Made by a program: the position numbers and the translations under genes
The notes under the pieces: generated by a model
The model's database searches: none
Told to the model about the DNA's origin: nothing
The model's input: the letters and a program-made list of their open reading frames with translations, nothing else
Origin: Candidatus Aenigmatarchaeota archaeon
GTDB taxonomy: Archaea; Aenigmatarchaeota; Aenigmatarchaeia; QMZP01
Assembly: GCA_016202745.1 (NCBI GenBank)
Contig: JACQOB010000056.1
Span: 1 to 5,540, forward strand
DNA length: 5,540 nucleotides
Direction: 5' to 3'
Part shown: positions 5,492 through 5,540 of the stretch, in pieces
Numbering within the stretch: the first letter of the stretch is position 1
Layout of the letters: every line of letters starts with the position of its first letter

Positions 5492-5540
5492 ATGCCAACG
5501 AAACTCGTCCCCAAGGCCCAGGACAAACTCACAGCACTCA
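5492..5540 (+). CDS. Start of a divergent gene of unknown function (cut by window edge)
   Basis: An open frame begins with ATG 5492 and runs to the end of the window. It gives 16 residues, MPTKLVPKAQDKLTAL, plus one base. The peptide is basic and polar with no signal peptide. It is too short to assign to a family. Support comes from the TATA-like element at leaderless spacing, the ATG start, and the position opposite the UDP-glucose dehydrogenase gene across a 136-base intergenic region. It could be unrelated to the glycan cluster. Confidence 0.45.
   Translation, partial: MPTKLVPKAQDKLTAL

Overview
The window looks archaeal, possibly from a DPANN-type lineage, though this is inference. Genes mostly lack clear Shine-Dalgarno sequences. 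A/T-rich TATA-like boxes sit about 25 bases upstream of several start codons, as in leaderless archaeal transcripts. One small protein carries a DUF4346-type domain that I associate mainly with archaea. The exact lineage cannot be read from 5.5 kb.

Six genes run on the minus strand. In transcription order they are: a UDP-glucose 6-dehydrogenase (5355-4069); a sugar-1-phosphate nucleotidyltransferase starting 1 base after its stop (4067-3162); a multi-pass flippase-like membrane protein of the LPG synthase TM / UPF0104 family (3120-2167); a B12-binding-domain radical SAM enzyme (2071-635); a small DUF4346 protein 4 bases downstream (630-262); and the N-terminal part of a class I SAM-dependent methyltransferase, cut by the window edge (200-1). 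A divergent gene begins on the plus strand at 5492, with only 16 codons visible. The intergenic region 5356-5491 holds promoters for both directions and a repeated CCAATA element.

A coherent reading is a cell-surface glycan or glycolipid cluster. The nucleotidyltransferase would make a UDP- or dTDP-sugar, probably UDP-glucose given its neighbour. The dehydrogenase would oxidise UDP-glucose to UDP-glucuronate. The membrane protein is of a type often found in lipid and glycan clusters. The radical SAM enzyme and the methyltransferase would modify a sugar, lipid or related substrate. No glycosyltransferase is in view, so the product is unknown.

The points most worth following are the tightly linked radical SAM-DUF4346 pair, the replacement of the usual cofactor-selecting Asp by Gly-Arg in the UDP-glucose dehydrogenase (possible NADP use), the A/T-rich methyltransferase end, and the repeated element in the divergent promoter. 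No RNA genes, CRISPR arrays or insertion sequences were seen. There is no gene-free stretch longer than 300 bases.
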